Shown: positions 30,841 to 41,030, numbered from the stretch's first letter. The stretch is DNA of 64,000 nucleotides from Roseateles saccharophilus (GCF_004342485.1 NZ_SMBU01000008.1:62001-126000), one strand, 5' to 3'. Notes: generated by a model not told the origin, from the letters alone. Program-made: numbers and translations.

Positions 30841-31500
30841 ATGCACCGCCTCGCGCCCCTCGCCCTGCTGTTGGCTCTCGCCCTGCTGGGCCGGGCCGAG
30901 GCCCAGCCCCTGCCGCCCTCGCAGGTGCAGCTCAACGGCACGCTCGGCACGCGCGCGGCCCTGCTGCTGATCGACGGCGAGCCGCGCACCGTCGAGGTCG
31001 GCGCCACCGTCAACGGCGTCAAGCTCATCGCGCTGGAGGACGGCCGCGCCGTCGTCGAATACGGCGGCCGGCGCCAGAGCCTGACCCTCGGCGCGGCGCC
31101 GGGGCGCGTCGTCTCTCAGAACGCGGTGACGCCACGCCAGATCGTCCTGTCGGCCGGGCCGGGCGGGCACTTCACGACGATGGGCGCGATCAACGGCCAC
31201 GCCACGAACTTCCTCGTCGACACCGGCGCGACCGCGGTCGCCATCGGCCAGCCCGAGGCCGACAGGCTCGGGCTGCGCTACCTCAACGGCCGGCATGTCA
31301 TCACGCAGACGGCCAACGGCCTTGCGCCGGCCTACCAGATCCAGCTCGCCAGCCTGCGCATCGGCGACGTCGAGGTGCGCAATGTCGAAGCCATCGTCAT
31401 CCCGGGGCTGCTGGGCTATGTGCTGCTCGGCAACAGCTTCCTGAACCGCTTCCAGATGCGTCGCGAGAACGACGTCATGACGCTGGATCTGCGGTACTGA
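30841..31500 (+). CDS. Retropepsin-like aspartic protease, exported (clan AA, TIGR02281-like)
   Basis: 219 residues with a signal peptide (to about RAEAQ, residue 22). The N-terminal half is a beta-rich region of unknown role. The C-terminal half carries the single-Asp retropepsin site FLVDTGATAVAIG at about 122-134 and the flap/hydrophobic VLLGNSFLNRF. Such proteins work as homodimers. It starts two bases after the yajQ stop. The substrate is unknown. Confidence 0.82.
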   Translation: MHRLAPLALLLALALLGRAEAQPLPPSQVQLNGTLGTRAALLLIDGEPRTVEVGATVNGVKLIALEDGRAVVEYGGRRQSLTLGAAPGRVVSQNAVTPRQIVLSAGPGGHFTTMGAINGHATNFLVDTGATAVAIGQPEADRLGLRYLNGRHVITQTANGLAPAYQIQLASLRIGDVEVRNVEAIVIPGLLGYVLLGNSFLNRFQMRRENDVMTLDLRY

Positions 31501-31556
31501 ACCCCTTCGGCAGGCCTCTGCAAGAATCCGGCGCCCATTTCAGCCGGCCAGCCTCG

Positions 31557-32339
31557 ATGCCCCGTCATCCTGCCTCGCTCGCCGGCCTGCTGGCTGCCCT
31601 GCTGATCGCTGCAGCGCCGCGAGAGGCGCGGCATCGCCGGCGCCATCATCCAGCTGAAGAACGCGCTGCAGGCCGACAAGACCCAACTGCCGGTGCATGT
31701 GCTGCCCGGCAAGGCCCCACTGGCGGAAAGCCGGCCCTCGGCGGCCGAATTCGAGCTTGGCGAGGCCATTCGCCCGGGCGTCAACCGCGCCGAGGTCGCC
31801 GTCGCGCTGGCGATGGACGCGCAGGGCAAGCAGACCGAGATGCTCGACGACCCGCGCCTGCAGCGGCGGGCCTGCCGCCAGGCATCCAGACGCAATTGCT
31901 GCTGGAGCGCTCGCTGGCCCCGTCCGATCTGGGCGGAGGCAAGGCCGCCCTCGCCTCCGTGATGGCGGCCCGCGCCGCGCCTTCAGCCCGAGTGACTTCA
32001 ACACCTGGGTCGCCGAGCAGCCGCCAATTCACCGAGGCCATGGCCGCGGCCGACCAGGCCATCAAGCTGGCGCCCACCAATGGCGAGGCCCTGTGCCAGA
32101 AGGCGTCCCTCTAACACGCCAACAGCCAGATTGCGAAGGCCCAGCCCGACGACGGCCAGGCCCTGATCACCGTCTACCTGCGTGACAAGCAGAGCACCAA
32201 GGCGCTGGGCGTGGCCGACTCCCTGGCCCGGGCCGGCCGCAAGGCCGAGGGGCGCGAAGAGCTCAATGCCGCACTGCGCAACCGCGCGACATTTGGCACG
32301 GCGGCCGATGCCAGGCAATTGCTCTCCACCGTTGACTGA
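31557..32339 (+). pseudogene. Decayed PEP-CTERM system TPR lipoprotein (prsT remnant)
   Basis: Pieces of one PrsT-type TPR protein appear in order but in different frames. A hydrophobic start (MPRHPASLAGLLAALLIAAA) is followed by AIIQLKNALQADKTQLPV through LDDPRLQ (about 31632-31863). After a frame change comes GLPPGIQTQLLLERSLAPSD, then QFTEAMAAADQAIKLAPTNG with a stop at 32114. Then a C-terminal piece, AKAQPDDGQALITVYLRDKQ through TAADARQLLSTVD, stops at 32339. Intact PrsT is roughly 900 residues; here about 780 bases remain, so most TPR repeats are deleted. The lipobox Cys is lost at the first junction. No exosortase or other PEP-CTERM gene lies in the window. Family recognition is from memory. 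Confidence 0.72.
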
Positions 32340-32366
32340 GGGGAGTTTTGCCGTTGTTGGCTCGTC

Positions 32367-32380
32367 GGGGGGGGGGGGGG
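32367..32380 (+). repeat. Homopolymer of 14 G
   Basis: A run of 14 G follows the prsT remnant and precedes a terminator hairpin. Runs this long are unstable by slipped-strand mispairing and are also error-prone in sequencing. No coding frame crosses it. Confidence 0.9.
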
Positions 32381-32415
32381 AGCAATTTGACAAACAGGGA
32401 CTCCTGCGCGACCCG

Positions 32416-32442
32416 AAAGGCGCTCCTCGGAATGCCTTTTTT
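32416..32442 (+). terminator. Rho-independent terminator after the prsT remnant
   Basis: AAAGGC (32416-32421) pairs with GCCTTT (32434-32439) around a 12-base loop and runs into six T. It ends any transcript from the protease/prsT region before the acyl-CoA dehydrogenase genes. Confidence 0.65.
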
Positions 32443-32548
32443 GCTTTCTGCCCCCTGGTTCGCACTGTCCCTGGCCGGACAGCCAGGATACGAACGACCG
32501 TGCTAAAAAGCTCGGCATTCCCATCACGACACAGGGACGCGGAGACAC

Positions 32549-33748
32549 ATGGACCTCAACTTCACCGATGCGGAGCTGGCCTTCCGCGCCGAGGTGCGCG
32601 AATGGGTGCGCGCCAATCTGCCGGCCGACATCGCCCACAAGGTGCGCAACGCACTGCGCCTGAACAAGGACGACCTGCAGCGCTGGGCCAGGATCCTCGG
32701 CGCCAAGGGCTGGCATGGCTGGGCCTGGCCCAAGCAGTTCGGCGGCCCCGGCTGGAACGCCGTGCAGCGCCATCTGTTCGAGGAGGAATGCGCCCTCGCC
32801 TGCGCGCCGCGCGTCGTCCCTTTCGGACCGGTGATGGTGGCGCCCGTCATCATGGCATTCGGCTCGCCGGAGCAGCAGCAGCGCTTCCTGCCCGGCATCA
32901 TGAGCGGCGAGGTCTGGTGGAGCCAGGGCTATAGCGAACCGGGCTCGGGCTCGGACCTGGCCTCGGTGAAGTGCCGTGCGGAGCGCAAGGGCGACAAATA
33001 CATCGTCAACGGCCAAAAGACCTGGACGACGCTGGGCCAGTATGGCGACTGGATCTTCTGCCTGGTGCGCACCTCCACCGAGGGCAAGCCGCAGACCGGC
33101 ATTTCCTTCCTGCTGATCGACATGAAGACGGCCGGCGTGACAGTCAAGCCCATCATCATGCTCGACGGCGAGCACGAGGTGAACGAGGTCTGGTTCGACA
33201 ACGTCGAGGTTCCGGCCGAGAACCTGATCGGCGAGGAGAACAAGGGCTGGACCTATGCCAAGCACCTGCTCTCGCACGAGCGCACCAATATCGCCGACGT
33301 GAACCGCGCCAAGCGCGAACTGGAGCGGCTCAAGCGCATCGCCAAGGCCGAGGGCCTGATCGACGATGCGCGCTTTCGCGACCAGATCGCGCTGTGCGAG
33401 GTCGACGTGGTCGCGCTGGAGATGATGGTGCTGCGCGTGCTGTCCGGCGAGCGCAGCGGCAAGCAGCCGCTGGATGTGGCCGGCCTCTTGAAGATCCGCG
33501 GCAGCGAACTGCAACAGCGCTACACCGAGCTGATGATGCTGGCCGGCGGCCCGCTGGCCCTGCCCCATGTCCACGAGGCGATGGAAGCCGGCTGGCAGGG
33601 TGACCAGTGGCTGGGCGGCGCCTGGATCGGCGGCGCCACGCACGCCATCCCGCTGACCGGCAACTACCTCAACGTCCGCAAGACGACGATCTACGGCGGC
33701 TCGAACGAAGTGCAACGCAATATCGTCGCTCAGACGGTGCTCGGCTGA
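32549..33748 (+). CDS. Acyl-CoA dehydrogenase family protein (FadE-like), subunit 1
   Basis: 399 residues covering the whole acyl-CoA dehydrogenase fold. Flavin/substrate motifs include WWSQGYSEPGSGSDLASVKC, NGQKTWTTLGQYGDWIF and the C-terminal YGGSNEVQRNIVAQTVLG. A GGAG ribosome site lies just upstream. It oxidises an acyl-CoA at C2-C3 with FAD, but the chain type is not evident. The next gene encodes a second, more diverged member only 17 bases downstream. Paired ACADs of this kind often form alpha-beta heteromers acting on steroid or branched acyl-CoAs, so a heteromeric enzyme is likely. Confidence 0.88.
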   Translation: MDLNFTDAELAFRAEVREWVRANLPADIAHKVRNALRLNKDDLQRWARILGAKGWHGWAWPKQFGGPGWNAVQRHLFEEECALACAPRVVPFGPVMVAPVIMAFGSPEQQQRFLPGIMSGEVWWSQGYSEPGSGSDLASVKCRAERKGDKYIVNGQKTWTTLGQYGDWIFCLVRTSTEGKPQTGISFLLIDMKTAGVTVKPIIMLDGEHEVNEVWFDNVEVPAENLIGEENKGWTYAKHLLSHERTNIADVNRAKRELERLKRIAKAEGLIDDARFRDQIALCEVDVVALEMMVLRVLSGERSGKQPLDVAGLLKIRGSELQQRYTELMMLAGGPLALPHVHEAMEAGWQGDQWLGGAWIGGATHAIPLTGNYLNVRKTTIYGGSNEVQRNIVAQTVLG

Positions 33749-33765
33749 TCGCGGAGGCAGACAAG

Positions 33766-34893
33766 ATGGATTTCGATTTCACTGAAGACCAGCAGGCCCT
33801 GCGCGATGCGGTGCAGCGCTTCGTCGACAAGGACTACGCCTTCGAGCGCCGCGTGCAGATCGCACGCGCCGGTGGCTTTGACCGCGCCGTCTGGGACGGC
33901 CTGGCCGGCCTGGGCCTGACCGCACTGGCCGTTCCCGAGGCCCATGGCGGCTTGGGGCAAGGCGCCGTCGAGGCGATGGTGGTCATGGAGGAGCTCGGCC
34001 GCGGTCTCGTCATGGAGCCGCTGGCCCAGGGCGCATTGATAGCGCCGGCCCTGCTGAGCAAGGCGCCCGATGACCTACAGGCCGCCTGGCTGCCACGCAT
34101 CGCCGGCGGCGAGGCCCTGGTCGTGCTGGCCCATCAGGAAGCCAAATCACGCTACCGGCTGCATCAGGTTGCCACGCGCGCCGTCGACGGCAGGCTGAGC
34201 GGCGTGAAGAGCCTGGTGCCGGCCGGCGACGTGGCCGATGCCTTCATCGTGCCGGCGCGCGTGTCCGGTGCCGACGATGCGGCTGAGGGCATTGCGCTCT
34301 ACCTCGTCGAGCGCTCCGCAGCCGGCGTGCACACGCGGCCCTACTCGCTCTACGACGGCTCGCGTGCCGCCGAAGTCCACTTCGACAACACGCCGGCCCG
34401 GCTCATCGCCGGCCCCGACCGGGGCCTCGCGCTGCTCGAACTGGCCGCCGACATCGGCATCGCGGCCCAGGCCGCCGAGGCCGTGGGCGTCATGGAGCGC
34501 CACCTCGCGCTGACCGTCGACTACCTGAACACGCGCAAGCAGTTCGGCGTCGCCATCGGCAGCTTCCAGGCCCTGCGCCACCGCACTGCCGACGTGAAGA
34601 TGCAGCTGGAGCTGGCCCGCTCGATGAGCTACTACGCGACGCTGCGCCTGGGCGATGCGCCCGCAGTGCGCCGCCGCGCGCTGTCGCAGGCCAAGGTGCA
34701 ACTCGGCCAGGCGATGCGTTTCGTCGGCCAGCAGTGCACGCAGATGCACGGCGGCATCGGCGTCACCGACGAATACGCCGGCAGCCACTACTTCAAGCGC
34801 CTGACCGTCATGGAGATGCAATGGGGGGACAGCATGCATCACCTGGGTGAAGTCAGCGCCCGGATGCTGGACACTGCGGGGGTATTTGCCTGA
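33766..34893 (+). CDS. Acyl-CoA dehydrogenase family protein, subunit 2
   Basis: 375 residues. The ACAD fold is intact in outline (FTEDQQALRDAVQRFVDKDY, VPEAHGGLGQGAVEAMVVME, RKQFGVAIGSFQALRHRTAD, QMHGGIGVTDEYAGSHYFKR), but the middle region lacks the SEPxxGSD flavin motif. This is common for the non-catalytic or substrate-shaping partner in two-gene ACAD pairs. The ATG follows GCGGAGG. It is probably co-transcribed with the gene before it. Confidence 0.87.
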   Translation: MDFDFTEDQQALRDAVQRFVDKDYAFERRVQIARAGGFDRAVWDGLAGLGLTALAVPEAHGGLGQGAVEAMVVMEELGRGLVMEPLAQGALIAPALLSKAPDDLQAAWLPRIAGGEALVVLAHQEAKSRYRLHQVATRAVDGRLSGVKSLVPAGDVADAFIVPARVSGADDAAEGIALYLVERSAAGVHTRPYSLYDGSRAAEVHFDNTPARLIAGPDRGLALLELAADIGIAAQAAEAVGVMERHLALTVDYLNTRKQFGVAIGSFQALRHRTADVKMQLELARSMSYYATLRLGDAPAVRRRALSQAKVQLGQAMRFVGQQCTQMHGGIGVTDEYAGSHYFKRLTVMEMQWGDSMHHLGEVSARMLDTAGVFA

Positions 34894-34942
34894 GCAGCGC
34901 CTGTCGGCGCTGCCCTCTCTCTGCCCTCGTGGAGGTCACCCG

Positions 34943-35497
34943 ATGAAGTTCCCTGCCGCCCTGTTGCTCGCCGGCCTTGCCGCCGTTCAGTTTTCGACAC
35001 TGGCCCATGCCCAGACGATGAAGCCCGGGCTGTGGGAGTTCAAGCAGACCCCGCAGCTCGACCCCGCCCGCCAGGCCCAGATGGCCCAGGCGCAGAAGGC
35101 CATGGAGAACATGCCGCCCGAGCGCCGCCAGATGATGGAACAGATGATGGCCCAGCGTGGCGTCAGCATGAACATGGCCGGCGGCACGATGACGATTAAG
35201 ACCTGCGTGACCAAGGAGCAGGCCGAGCGCAACATGGCGCCGGTCACGCATCACGGCAACTGCAGCCAGGATGTGAAGCGCAGCGGCAGCGTCATCCAGA
35301 CCCACTTCGTCTGCACCGACCCGGCCTCGGAGGGCGATGCCACCGTCACGCTGCGCGGCAACGAGGGCTTCACGAACGAGGTCAGCGTGCGGCACCAGCG
35401 CCAGGGCAAGACCGAGGTCACCAAGGTCAGCGGCGAAGGCCGCTGGCTGGGCGCCGACTGCGGCGACGTGCAGCCGATGAAGTCCCAGGCCAAGTGA
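34943..35497 (+). CDS. DUF3617-type exported protein
   Basis: 184 residues with a signal peptide (cleavage near LAHAQ, residue 24). The mature start TMKPGLWEFKQTPQLD is the hallmark of DUF3617 proteins. The Met/Gln-rich QMMEQMMAQRGVSMNMAGG insert and three Cys (ITKC-like TIKTC, NCSQDV, HFVC) are typical. Function is unknown. The start follows GGAGG. The last four bases overlap the GTG start of the pseudouridine synthase gene. Confidence 0.78.
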   Translation: MKFPAALLLAGLAAVQFSTLAHAQTMKPGLWEFKQTPQLDPARQAQMAQAQKAMENMPPERRQMMEQMMAQRGVSMNMAGGTMTIKTCVTKEQAERNMAPVTHHGNCSQDVKRSGSVIQTHFVCTDPASEGDATVTLRGNEGFTNEVSVRHQRQGKTEVTKVSGEGRWLGADCGDVQPMKSQAK

Positions 35498-36231
35498 AGC
35501 AGAGGCTGTCGCAGATCCTGTTCAGTCAGGGCTTCGGAACGCGGCGCCTGTGCGCCGGGCTGGTGTGGAACGGTGAAGTCACGGTCAACGGCGAACTCGT
35601 CGATGACCCGGATGCGGAGTTCGAGACGAACGGCCTGCGCTTCACGATCGGCGGCCAGGAATGGCCTTGCTACGACAAGGCACTGATCCTGCTGAACAAG
35701 CCCGCCGGCTACGAGTGCTCGCAGAAACCCAAGCACCATCCCAGCGTGATGAGCCTGCTGCCGGCACCATTGCGCGAACGCGGCGTGCAGCCCATCGGCA
35801 GGCTGGACGAAGACACGACCGGCCTGCTGCTGCTGACCGACGACGGCTCGCTGATCCACAAGCTGACCTCGCCCAAGCACCATGTGCCCAAGGTCTACGA
35901 GGCGCGCTGCAAGCATCCGCTGACGGCCGTGATGGCCGAGCAGTTGTTGGCCGGCGTCGAGCTGAAGGAGCCTGAAAGCAAGGCGCCGGGCAAGTTCCAG
36001 CGCCCGCCCGAGATCAGCAAGGCCGAAGGCGCCGAGATCGTCGACGAGACGCTGCTGCGCCTCACGTTGCTAGAAGGCAAGTACCACCAGGTCAAGCGCA
36101 TGGTGGCGGCCGTCGGCAACCGCGTCGAGGCCCTGCACCGGCCGCAGTTCGGCGCTCTGACCTTGCCCGCAGACCTCAAGCCGGGCGAATGGCGCTGGGT
36201 GCCGAGCCCGGACCTTGTCTGGAGCCAGTGA
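35494..36231 (+). CDS. rsuA: rRNA small-subunit pseudouridine synthase (RsuA-like)
   Basis: 245 residues: an N-terminal S4-type RNA-binding domain (SQILFSQGFGTRRLC, WNGEVTVNG) and a TruA/RsuA catalytic domain with GRLDEDTTGLLLLTDDG (catalytic Asp) and EGKYHQVKRMVAAVGN. E. coli RsuA modifies U516 of 16S rRNA; RluE/RluF-type activity is the alternative. The GTG start overlaps the preceding stop. Confidence 0.85.
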   Translation: MKQRLSQILFSQGFGTRRLCAGLVWNGEVTVNGELVDDPDAEFETNGLRFTIGGQEWPCYDKALILLNKPAGYECSQKPKHHPSVMSLLPAPLRERGVQPIGRLDEDTTGLLLLTDDGSLIHKLTSPKHHVPKVYEARCKHPLTAVMAEQLLAGVELKEPESKAPGKFQRPPEISKAEGAEIVDETLLRLTLLEGKYHQVKRMVAAVGNRVEALHRPQFGALTLPADLKPGEWRWVPSPDLVWSQ

Positions 36232-36253
36232 CCCAGCAGGGACAATGCGCCCG

Positions 36254-37279
36254 ATGCGAGTTTTCAGAGGCTTCCACCACCCCGGCATCGCGCCCGCCTG
36301 CGCGCTGACCATCGGCAACTTCGACGGCGTGCACCGCGGCCACCAGGCCATGCTGGCACTGTTGCAGTCCGAGGCCCGCCACCGCGGGTTGCCGACCTGC
36401 GTGATGACCTTCGAGCCCCACCCGCGCGACTTCTTCGCCGCCAGGGCCGGCAAGCCCGAGCTGGCCCCGGCCCGCATCGCACCGCTGCGCGACAAGCTCG
36501 GCGAGCTGGAGCGCTGCGGCATCGACCAGGTCGTCATCCTGCGCTTCGACGAGGCCCTGGCCTCGCTGCCGGCCCAGGACTTCATCCGCCAGGTGCTGGT
36601 CGACGGCCTGGGTGCGCGCTATGTGCTCGTCGGCGACGACTTCCGCTTCGGCGCCAAGCGCCAGGGCGACTACGCGACGCTGGACGCCGCCGGCCAGTCG
36701 CGCGGCTTCGACGTGGCCCGCATGATGAGCTACGAGGTGCATGGCTTGCGCGTCAGCAGCTCGGCCGTGCGCGAGGCCCTGGCCGCGGGCGACATGGCCG
36801 CCGCCGCGTCGCTGCTGGGCCGGCCCTATGCCATCTCGGGCCACGTCACGCACGGGCGCAAGCTCGGCCGCCAACTGGGCGAGAGCGCGCCGGGCGCCGC
36901 CGATGGCTTTCGCACGCTGAACCTGCGCTTCCCGCACGACAAGCCGGCCGCCCACGGCATCTTTGCCGTGCTGGTGCATGGCCTGACGCCCGAGCCCCTG
37001 CCCGGCGTCGCCAGCCTGGGCAACCGACCCACGGTGGAAGACGCGGGCCGGGTGCTGCTCGAAGTCCACTGCCTGGAGTGGCCCGAATCCAAACTCGGTG
37101 CCGAGGGGGGCTACGGTAAACTCGCCCGCGTGGAACTGTTGCACAAACTCCGCGACGAAGCCCGCTACGACGGGCTGGAGGCGCTCACGGCCGCTATTCG
37201 CGCCGACACCGAAGCAGCGCGCGCCTTTCTGGCCACCCACGCCGCTCAACGTCGCCAGACCACGCGCGACCGAATTTGA
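36254..37279 (+). CDS. ribF: Bifunctional riboflavin kinase/FAD synthetase
   Basis: 341 residues. The N-terminal adenylyltransferase domain carries TIGNFDGVHRGHQAML and the ISSSxxR-like VSSSAVREAL; the C-terminal flavokinase domain carries GHVTHGRKLGRQLG, ASLGNRPTV and the LRDEARYDGLEAL end. It converts riboflavin to FMN and FAD. The ATG at 36254 is preferred over 36245 because MRVFRGF is the usual start in Burkholderiales. It is followed by ileS, the classic ribF-ileS-lspA order. FAD from this enzyme is also the donor for ApbE at 3.4 kb. Confidence 0.93.
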   Translation: MRVFRGFHHPGIAPACALTIGNFDGVHRGHQAMLALLQSEARHRGLPTCVMTFEPHPRDFFAARAGKPELAPARIAPLRDKLGELERCGIDQVVILRFDEALASLPAQDFIRQVLVDGLGARYVLVGDDFRFGAKRQGDYATLDAAGQSRGFDVARMMSYEVHGLRVSSSAVREALAAGDMAAAASLLGRPYAISGHVTHGRKLGRQLGESAPGAADGFRTLNLRFPHDKPAAHGIFAVLVHGLTPEPLPGVASLGNRPTVEDAGRVLLEVHCLEWPESKLGAEGGYGKLARVELLHKLRDEARYDGLEALTAAIRADTEAARAFLATHAAQRRQTTRDRI

Positions 37280-37353
37280 AGCGGCGCCCCGCCGCTCTTC
37301 GTTCCGCCCTCCCCGTCTTCTGAATCGCCAGACTTTTCGTCTGGCCGCATGCC

Positions 37354-40185
37354 ATGACCACCCCGGACTACCGCTCCACGCTCAACCTGCCCGACACGCC
37401 CTTCCCGATGCGCGGCGACCTGCCCAAGCGCGAGCCGGGCTGGGTCAAGGCCTGGGATGAGCAGGGCCTGTACAAGCGCCTGCGCGACGCGCGCTGCGGC
37501 AAGCCCAAATTCGTGCTGCACGACGGCCCGCCCTATGCCAATGGCCAGATCCATATCGGCCACGCCGCCAACAAGATCCTGAAGGACATGATCGTCAAGG
37601 CGCGCCAGCTGGCGGGCTTCGACGCGGCCTACATCCCCGGCTGGGACTGCCACGGCCTGCCCATCGAGAACCAGATCGAGAAGACCTTCGGCCGCGGACT
37701 GCCGCGCGACGAGGTGCAGGCCAAGAGCCGCGCCTACGCCACCGAGCAGATCGACGGCCAGCGCACGGACTTCAAGCGCCTGGGCGTGCTGGGCGAGTGG
37801 GACAACCCGTACAAGACGATGAACTTCGCCAACGAGGCCGGCGAGATCCGCGTGCTGAAGCGCATGTTCGAGCGCGGCTTCGTCTACCGCGGCTTGAAGC
37901 CGGTGTACTGGTGCTTCGACTGCGGCTCCTCGCTGGCCGAGTTCGAGATCGAGTACGCGGACAAGCAGTCGCCTGCGGTCGACGTGGCCTTCCTGTCGGC
38001 CGAACCCGAAAAGCTGGCCGCTGCGTTCGGCGTCGCGTCTCTGGCCAAGGATGCCTTCACCGTCATCTGGACCACGACGCCCTGGACCATCCCGGCCAAC
38101 CAGGCGCTGAACCTGAATCCCGAGCTGCCGTATGCGCTGGTGGACACGCCCAAGGGCTATTTCGTCGTCGCCGAGGCCCTCGTCGAGAAGTGCCTGGCCC
38201 GCTGGCAGCTGGAAGGCAGCGTCGTCGCAACGACGCCGGGCCGCTCGCTGGAACTGCTGAAGTTCAAGCACCCGCTGGCCCACGTACATCCCGGCTACGA
38301 CCGCGAGAGCCCGGTCTACCTGGCCGACTACGCCACTGCCGAGGACGGCACCGGCGTCGTCCATTCCGCGCCCGCCTATGGCCTGGACGACTTCCAGAGC
38401 TGCGTCGCCCACGGCATGGCCTTCGACGACATCCTGAACCCGGTGCAGGGCAATGGCGCCTACGCCGCCGAGTTGCCGCTGTTCGGCGGCCAGCACATCT
38501 GGAAGGCCAATGCCGTCGTCGCGCAGACACTACTGGACAACGGCCGGCTGATGGCCCAGTCGAAGCTGACCCACAGCTACCCGCACTGCTGGCGCCACAA
38601 GTCGCCCGTCATCTACCGCGCCGCGGCGCAGTGGTTCGTGCGCATGGACGAAGGCGATGGCCTGTTCACGACGAGCAAGGCGCCCGACTGTCTGCGCAAG
38701 ACCGCGCTGGCCGCCATCGAAGCGACCAGCTTTTACCCCGAGAACGGCCGCGCCCGGCTGCACGACATGATCGCCGGCCGGCCCGACTGGTGCATCTCGC
38801 GCCAGCGCAGCTGGGGCGTGCCCCTGCCCATCTTCCTGCACAAGGACACGGGCGAGGCGCATCCGAACACGCTCGAGTTCATCGAGCGTGCGGCCCAGCT
38901 CGTCGAGGCCAACGGCATCGAGGCCTGGTCCAAGCTCGACGCCGCCGAGTGGCTGGGCGCCGAAGCCGCCCACTACACCAAGGGCAACGATATCCTCGAC
39001 GTCTGGTTCGACTCCGGCTCCACCTTCGAGCATGTGCTCAAGGGTAGCCACAAAGGCGCCGCGCACGAGAGCGGCCCCGAGGCCGACCTCTACCTGGAAG
39101 GCCATGACCAGCACCGCGGCTGGTTCCACTCCTCGCTGCTGATCGCCTGCGCGCTCTACGGCCGCGCGCCCTACAAGGGCCTGCTGACCCACGGCTTCGT
39201 CGTTGACGGCCAGGGCCGCAAGATGAGCAAGTCCATGGGCAACGTGGTCGCACCGCAGGCGGTGTCGGACAAATACGGCGCCGAGATCCTGCGCCTGTGG
39301 ACGGCCGCGACCGACTATTCCGGCGACCTGGGCCTGGACGACAAGATCCTGGCCCGCGTCGTGGACAGCTACCGCCGCATCCGCAACACGCTGCGCTTCC
39401 TGCTCGCCAACGTCAGCGACTTCGACCCGGCCACCGACACGGTCGGCTCCGAACAGCTGCTGGAAGTGGACCGCTACGCGCTGGCACGCGCGGCCGAGCT
39501 GCAGAAGGACATCCTGGCCCATTTCGAGCGCTACGAGTTCCACCCGGTCGTCGCCAAGCTGCAGGTCTACTGCTCCGAGGACCTCGGTGCCTTCTACCTC
39601 GACGTGCTGAAGGACCGCCTCTACACGACGGCGCCCAAGTCGCTCGCCCGCCGCTCCGCGCAGACCGCGCTGTGGCAGATCACGCACGCGATGCTGCGCT
39701 GGATGGCGCCCTTCCTCAGCTTCACGGCCGAGGAAGCATGGCAGGTGTTCGTGGACAGGCGGTTGGGCGAGAGCATCTTCACCGAAACCTATTGGGACTT
39801 CGGCGCCACCGACAACGCGCTGCTGTCCAAGTGGGACCGCATTCACCAGATCCGCGACGAGGTCAACAAGGCCATCGAGGCGGTCCGCGTGACGGGTGCC
39901 GTCGGCGCCTCGCTGCAGGCCGAACTGGTGCTGCAGGTCAACGAGCAGGACCAGGCCCTGCTCGCCAGCCTGGGCGAAGACCTGCGCTTCGTCTTCATCA
40001 CGTCGGCGGTCAGGCTGGTGTCGGCAGCGCAGTTTGGCGTCAGCGTCACGCCCAGCAGCCATGCCAAGTGCGAGCGCTGCTGGCACTACCGCGCCGACGT
40101 CGGCAGCAACCCCGAGCGTCCGACGCTGTGCGGCCGTTGCGACAGCAACCTCTACGGCGCTGGAGAAACCCGCACCGTGGCCTGA
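37354..40185 (+). CDS. ileS: Isoleucyl-tRNA synthetase
   Basis: 943 residues, full length. The class I signature HIGHAANK is at about residue 68 and [12 protein letters not shown] at about 626. The editing domain ([14 protein letters not shown]) and the C-terminal zinc cluster (CERCWHYR with CGRCDSN) are intact. The ATG lies 74 bases after the ribF stop. Mupirocin-type target features were not examined. Confidence 0.97.
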   Translation: MTTPDYRSTLNLPDTPFPMRGDLPKREPGWVKAWDEQGLYKRLRDARCGKPKFVLHDGPPYANGQIHIGHAANKILKDMIVKARQLAGFDAAYIPGWDCHGLPIENQIEKTFGRGLPRDEVQAKSRAYATEQIDGQRTDFKRLGVLGEWDNPYKTMNFANEAGEIRVLKRMFERGFVYRGLKPVYWCFDCGSSLAEFEIEYADKQSPAVDVAFLSAEPEKLAAAFGVASLAKDAFTVIWTTTPWTIPANQALNLNPELPYALVDTPKGYFVVAEALVEKCLARWQLEGSVVATTPGRSLELLKFKHPLAHVHPGYDRESPVYLADYATAEDGTGVVHSAPAYGLDDFQSCVAHGMAFDDILNPVQGNGAYAAELPLFGGQHIWKANAVVAQTLLDNGRLMAQSKLTHSYPHCWRHKSPVIYRAAAQWFVRMDEGDGLFTTSKAPDCLRKTALAAIEATSFYPENGRARLHDMIAGRPDWCISRQRSWGVPLPIFLHKDTGEAHPNTLEFIERAAQLVEANGIEAWSKLDAAEWLGAEAAHYTKGNDILDVWFDSGSTFEHVLKGSHKGAAHESGPEADLYLEGHDQHRGWFHSSLLIACALYGRAPYKGLLTHGFVVDGQGRKMSKSMGNVVAPQAVSDKYGAEILRLWTAATDYSGDLGLDDKILARVVDSYRRIRNTLRFLLANVSDFDPATDTVGSEQLLEVDRYALARAAELQKDILAHFERYEFHPVVAKLQVYCSEDLGAFYLDVLKDRLYTTAPKSLARRSAQTALWQITHAMLRWMAPFLSFTAEEAWQVFVDRRLGESIFTETYWDFGATDNALLSKWDRIHQIRDEVNKAIEAVRVTGAVGASLQAELVLQVNEQDQALLASLGEDLRFVFITSAVRLVSAAQFGVSVTPSSHAKCERCWHYRADVGSNPERPTLCGRCDSNLYGAGETRTVA

Positions 40186-40203
40186 CCCCGCCGCCGCGGA
40201 CCG

Positions 40204-40286
40204 GCGCCGGGCCGCTCCCAAGCCGGCCCGCAGGCGATGTGCTTGCGGCTCAATGCCGCAAGCATCGCCGTCCCCTCGGGGGCTGA
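40204..40286. repeat. Intergenic hairpin repeat, copy A
   Basis: About 83 bases closely matching 49475-49556. The central stem TGCTTGCGGC / GCCGCAAGCA (40240-40249 with 40255-40264, loop TCAAT) is perfect. A second GC-rich hairpin (CGGGCC with GGCCCG) precedes it and CCCC-TC-GGGG follows. Relative to copy B the stem bases change in pairs that keep base-pairing. It lies between ileS and the convergent 40412 gene. Confidence 0.8.
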
Positions 40287-40411
40287 GCCCGGACACGTTG
40301 AGCCCAGTGGGCTCGACGTGCCTGGCGAAGAGCTGCGGCACTGCCGCAGCGCGGTCTGCAAGACCGGCTGGACTCACCGGCGTTCAGCCGGCGTGAGGCC
40401 GGACGAGGGGC

Positions 40412-40918
40412 CTACGGAAACGCCGGCACGTTCGGCTCCATCCCCTCGAAGTGCGCTTCGGGATGGGTTCGCTCCAGCAACTGCTCGATCTCGGTGATGC
40501 GCGTGCGCGGCACGTCGACGATGAGCAGGTACTGCCCTGCGGCGATAGGGCTCTCGAAGCGCTTCAAGCGCCGGTTCGGTGCGGCGCTACCGATCATGCT
40601 GGACGACCAGGTGCCCAGCATCGCGCCCAACGCGGCCAGGCCGATGACGACCGCCGCCGGCGAGCCGGCATTGATGGCGAACGCCGCCGCGACGCCGCCC
40701 GCCGCGCCCAGGCCCGAGCCGATCAGCGCGCCGGATTGGGCCGCCTCGACCAGGTCTGAGGTCTGCAGCACATTGGCCGCATGCAGGCCGTCCATGCTCG
40801 CGCCCTCGGCCGCAACGAAGTGGATGTGATGCTCGGTGATGCGGGCGAGCAGCAGCTCGTCCATCGTCCGCCGCGCGCTGCCCAGGTCGGGCAGCAGCCA
40901 GTAGATGCGTTTGCGCAT
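40412..40918 (-). CDS. Glycine-zipper membrane protein (DUF1269-like)
   Basis: 168 residues. A soluble N-terminal part ([18 protein letters not shown]) is followed by a hydrophobic Gly/Ala-rich hairpin at about 65-115 ([35 protein letters not shown]) and a soluble tail ([19 protein letters not shown]) resembling a ferredoxin-like fold. Domain assignment is tentative and the function is unknown. It is inserted on the opposite strand between ileS and lspA, which are adjacent in most relatives. Confidence 0.75.
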   Translation of the reverse strand: MRKRIYWLLPDLGSARRTMDELLLARITEHHIHFVAAEGASMDGLHAANVLQTSDLVEAAQSGALIGSGLGAAGGVAAAFAINAGSPAAVVIGLAALGAMLGTWSSSMIGSAAPNRRLKRFESPIAAGQYLLIVDVPRTRITEIEQLLERTHPEAHFEGMEPNVPAFP

Positions 40919-41030
40919 GGCGCTCTCCAGCAGGTTGGGAGAATTCCGCTTCTACGCCGCTTCTCCTGCGCCTACAAGCCCCGCACCGGCGGCAAGTTAC
41001 ATTGACGCCCCCCGCCTCGCGCCCCACCCC

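Noticed and set aside
32466-32486. Possible second LexA box (CTGTCC...GGACAG)
   Set aside because: The spacing is CTGT-N10-ACAG rather than N8 and the centre is GC-rich; it is a simple stem-loop.
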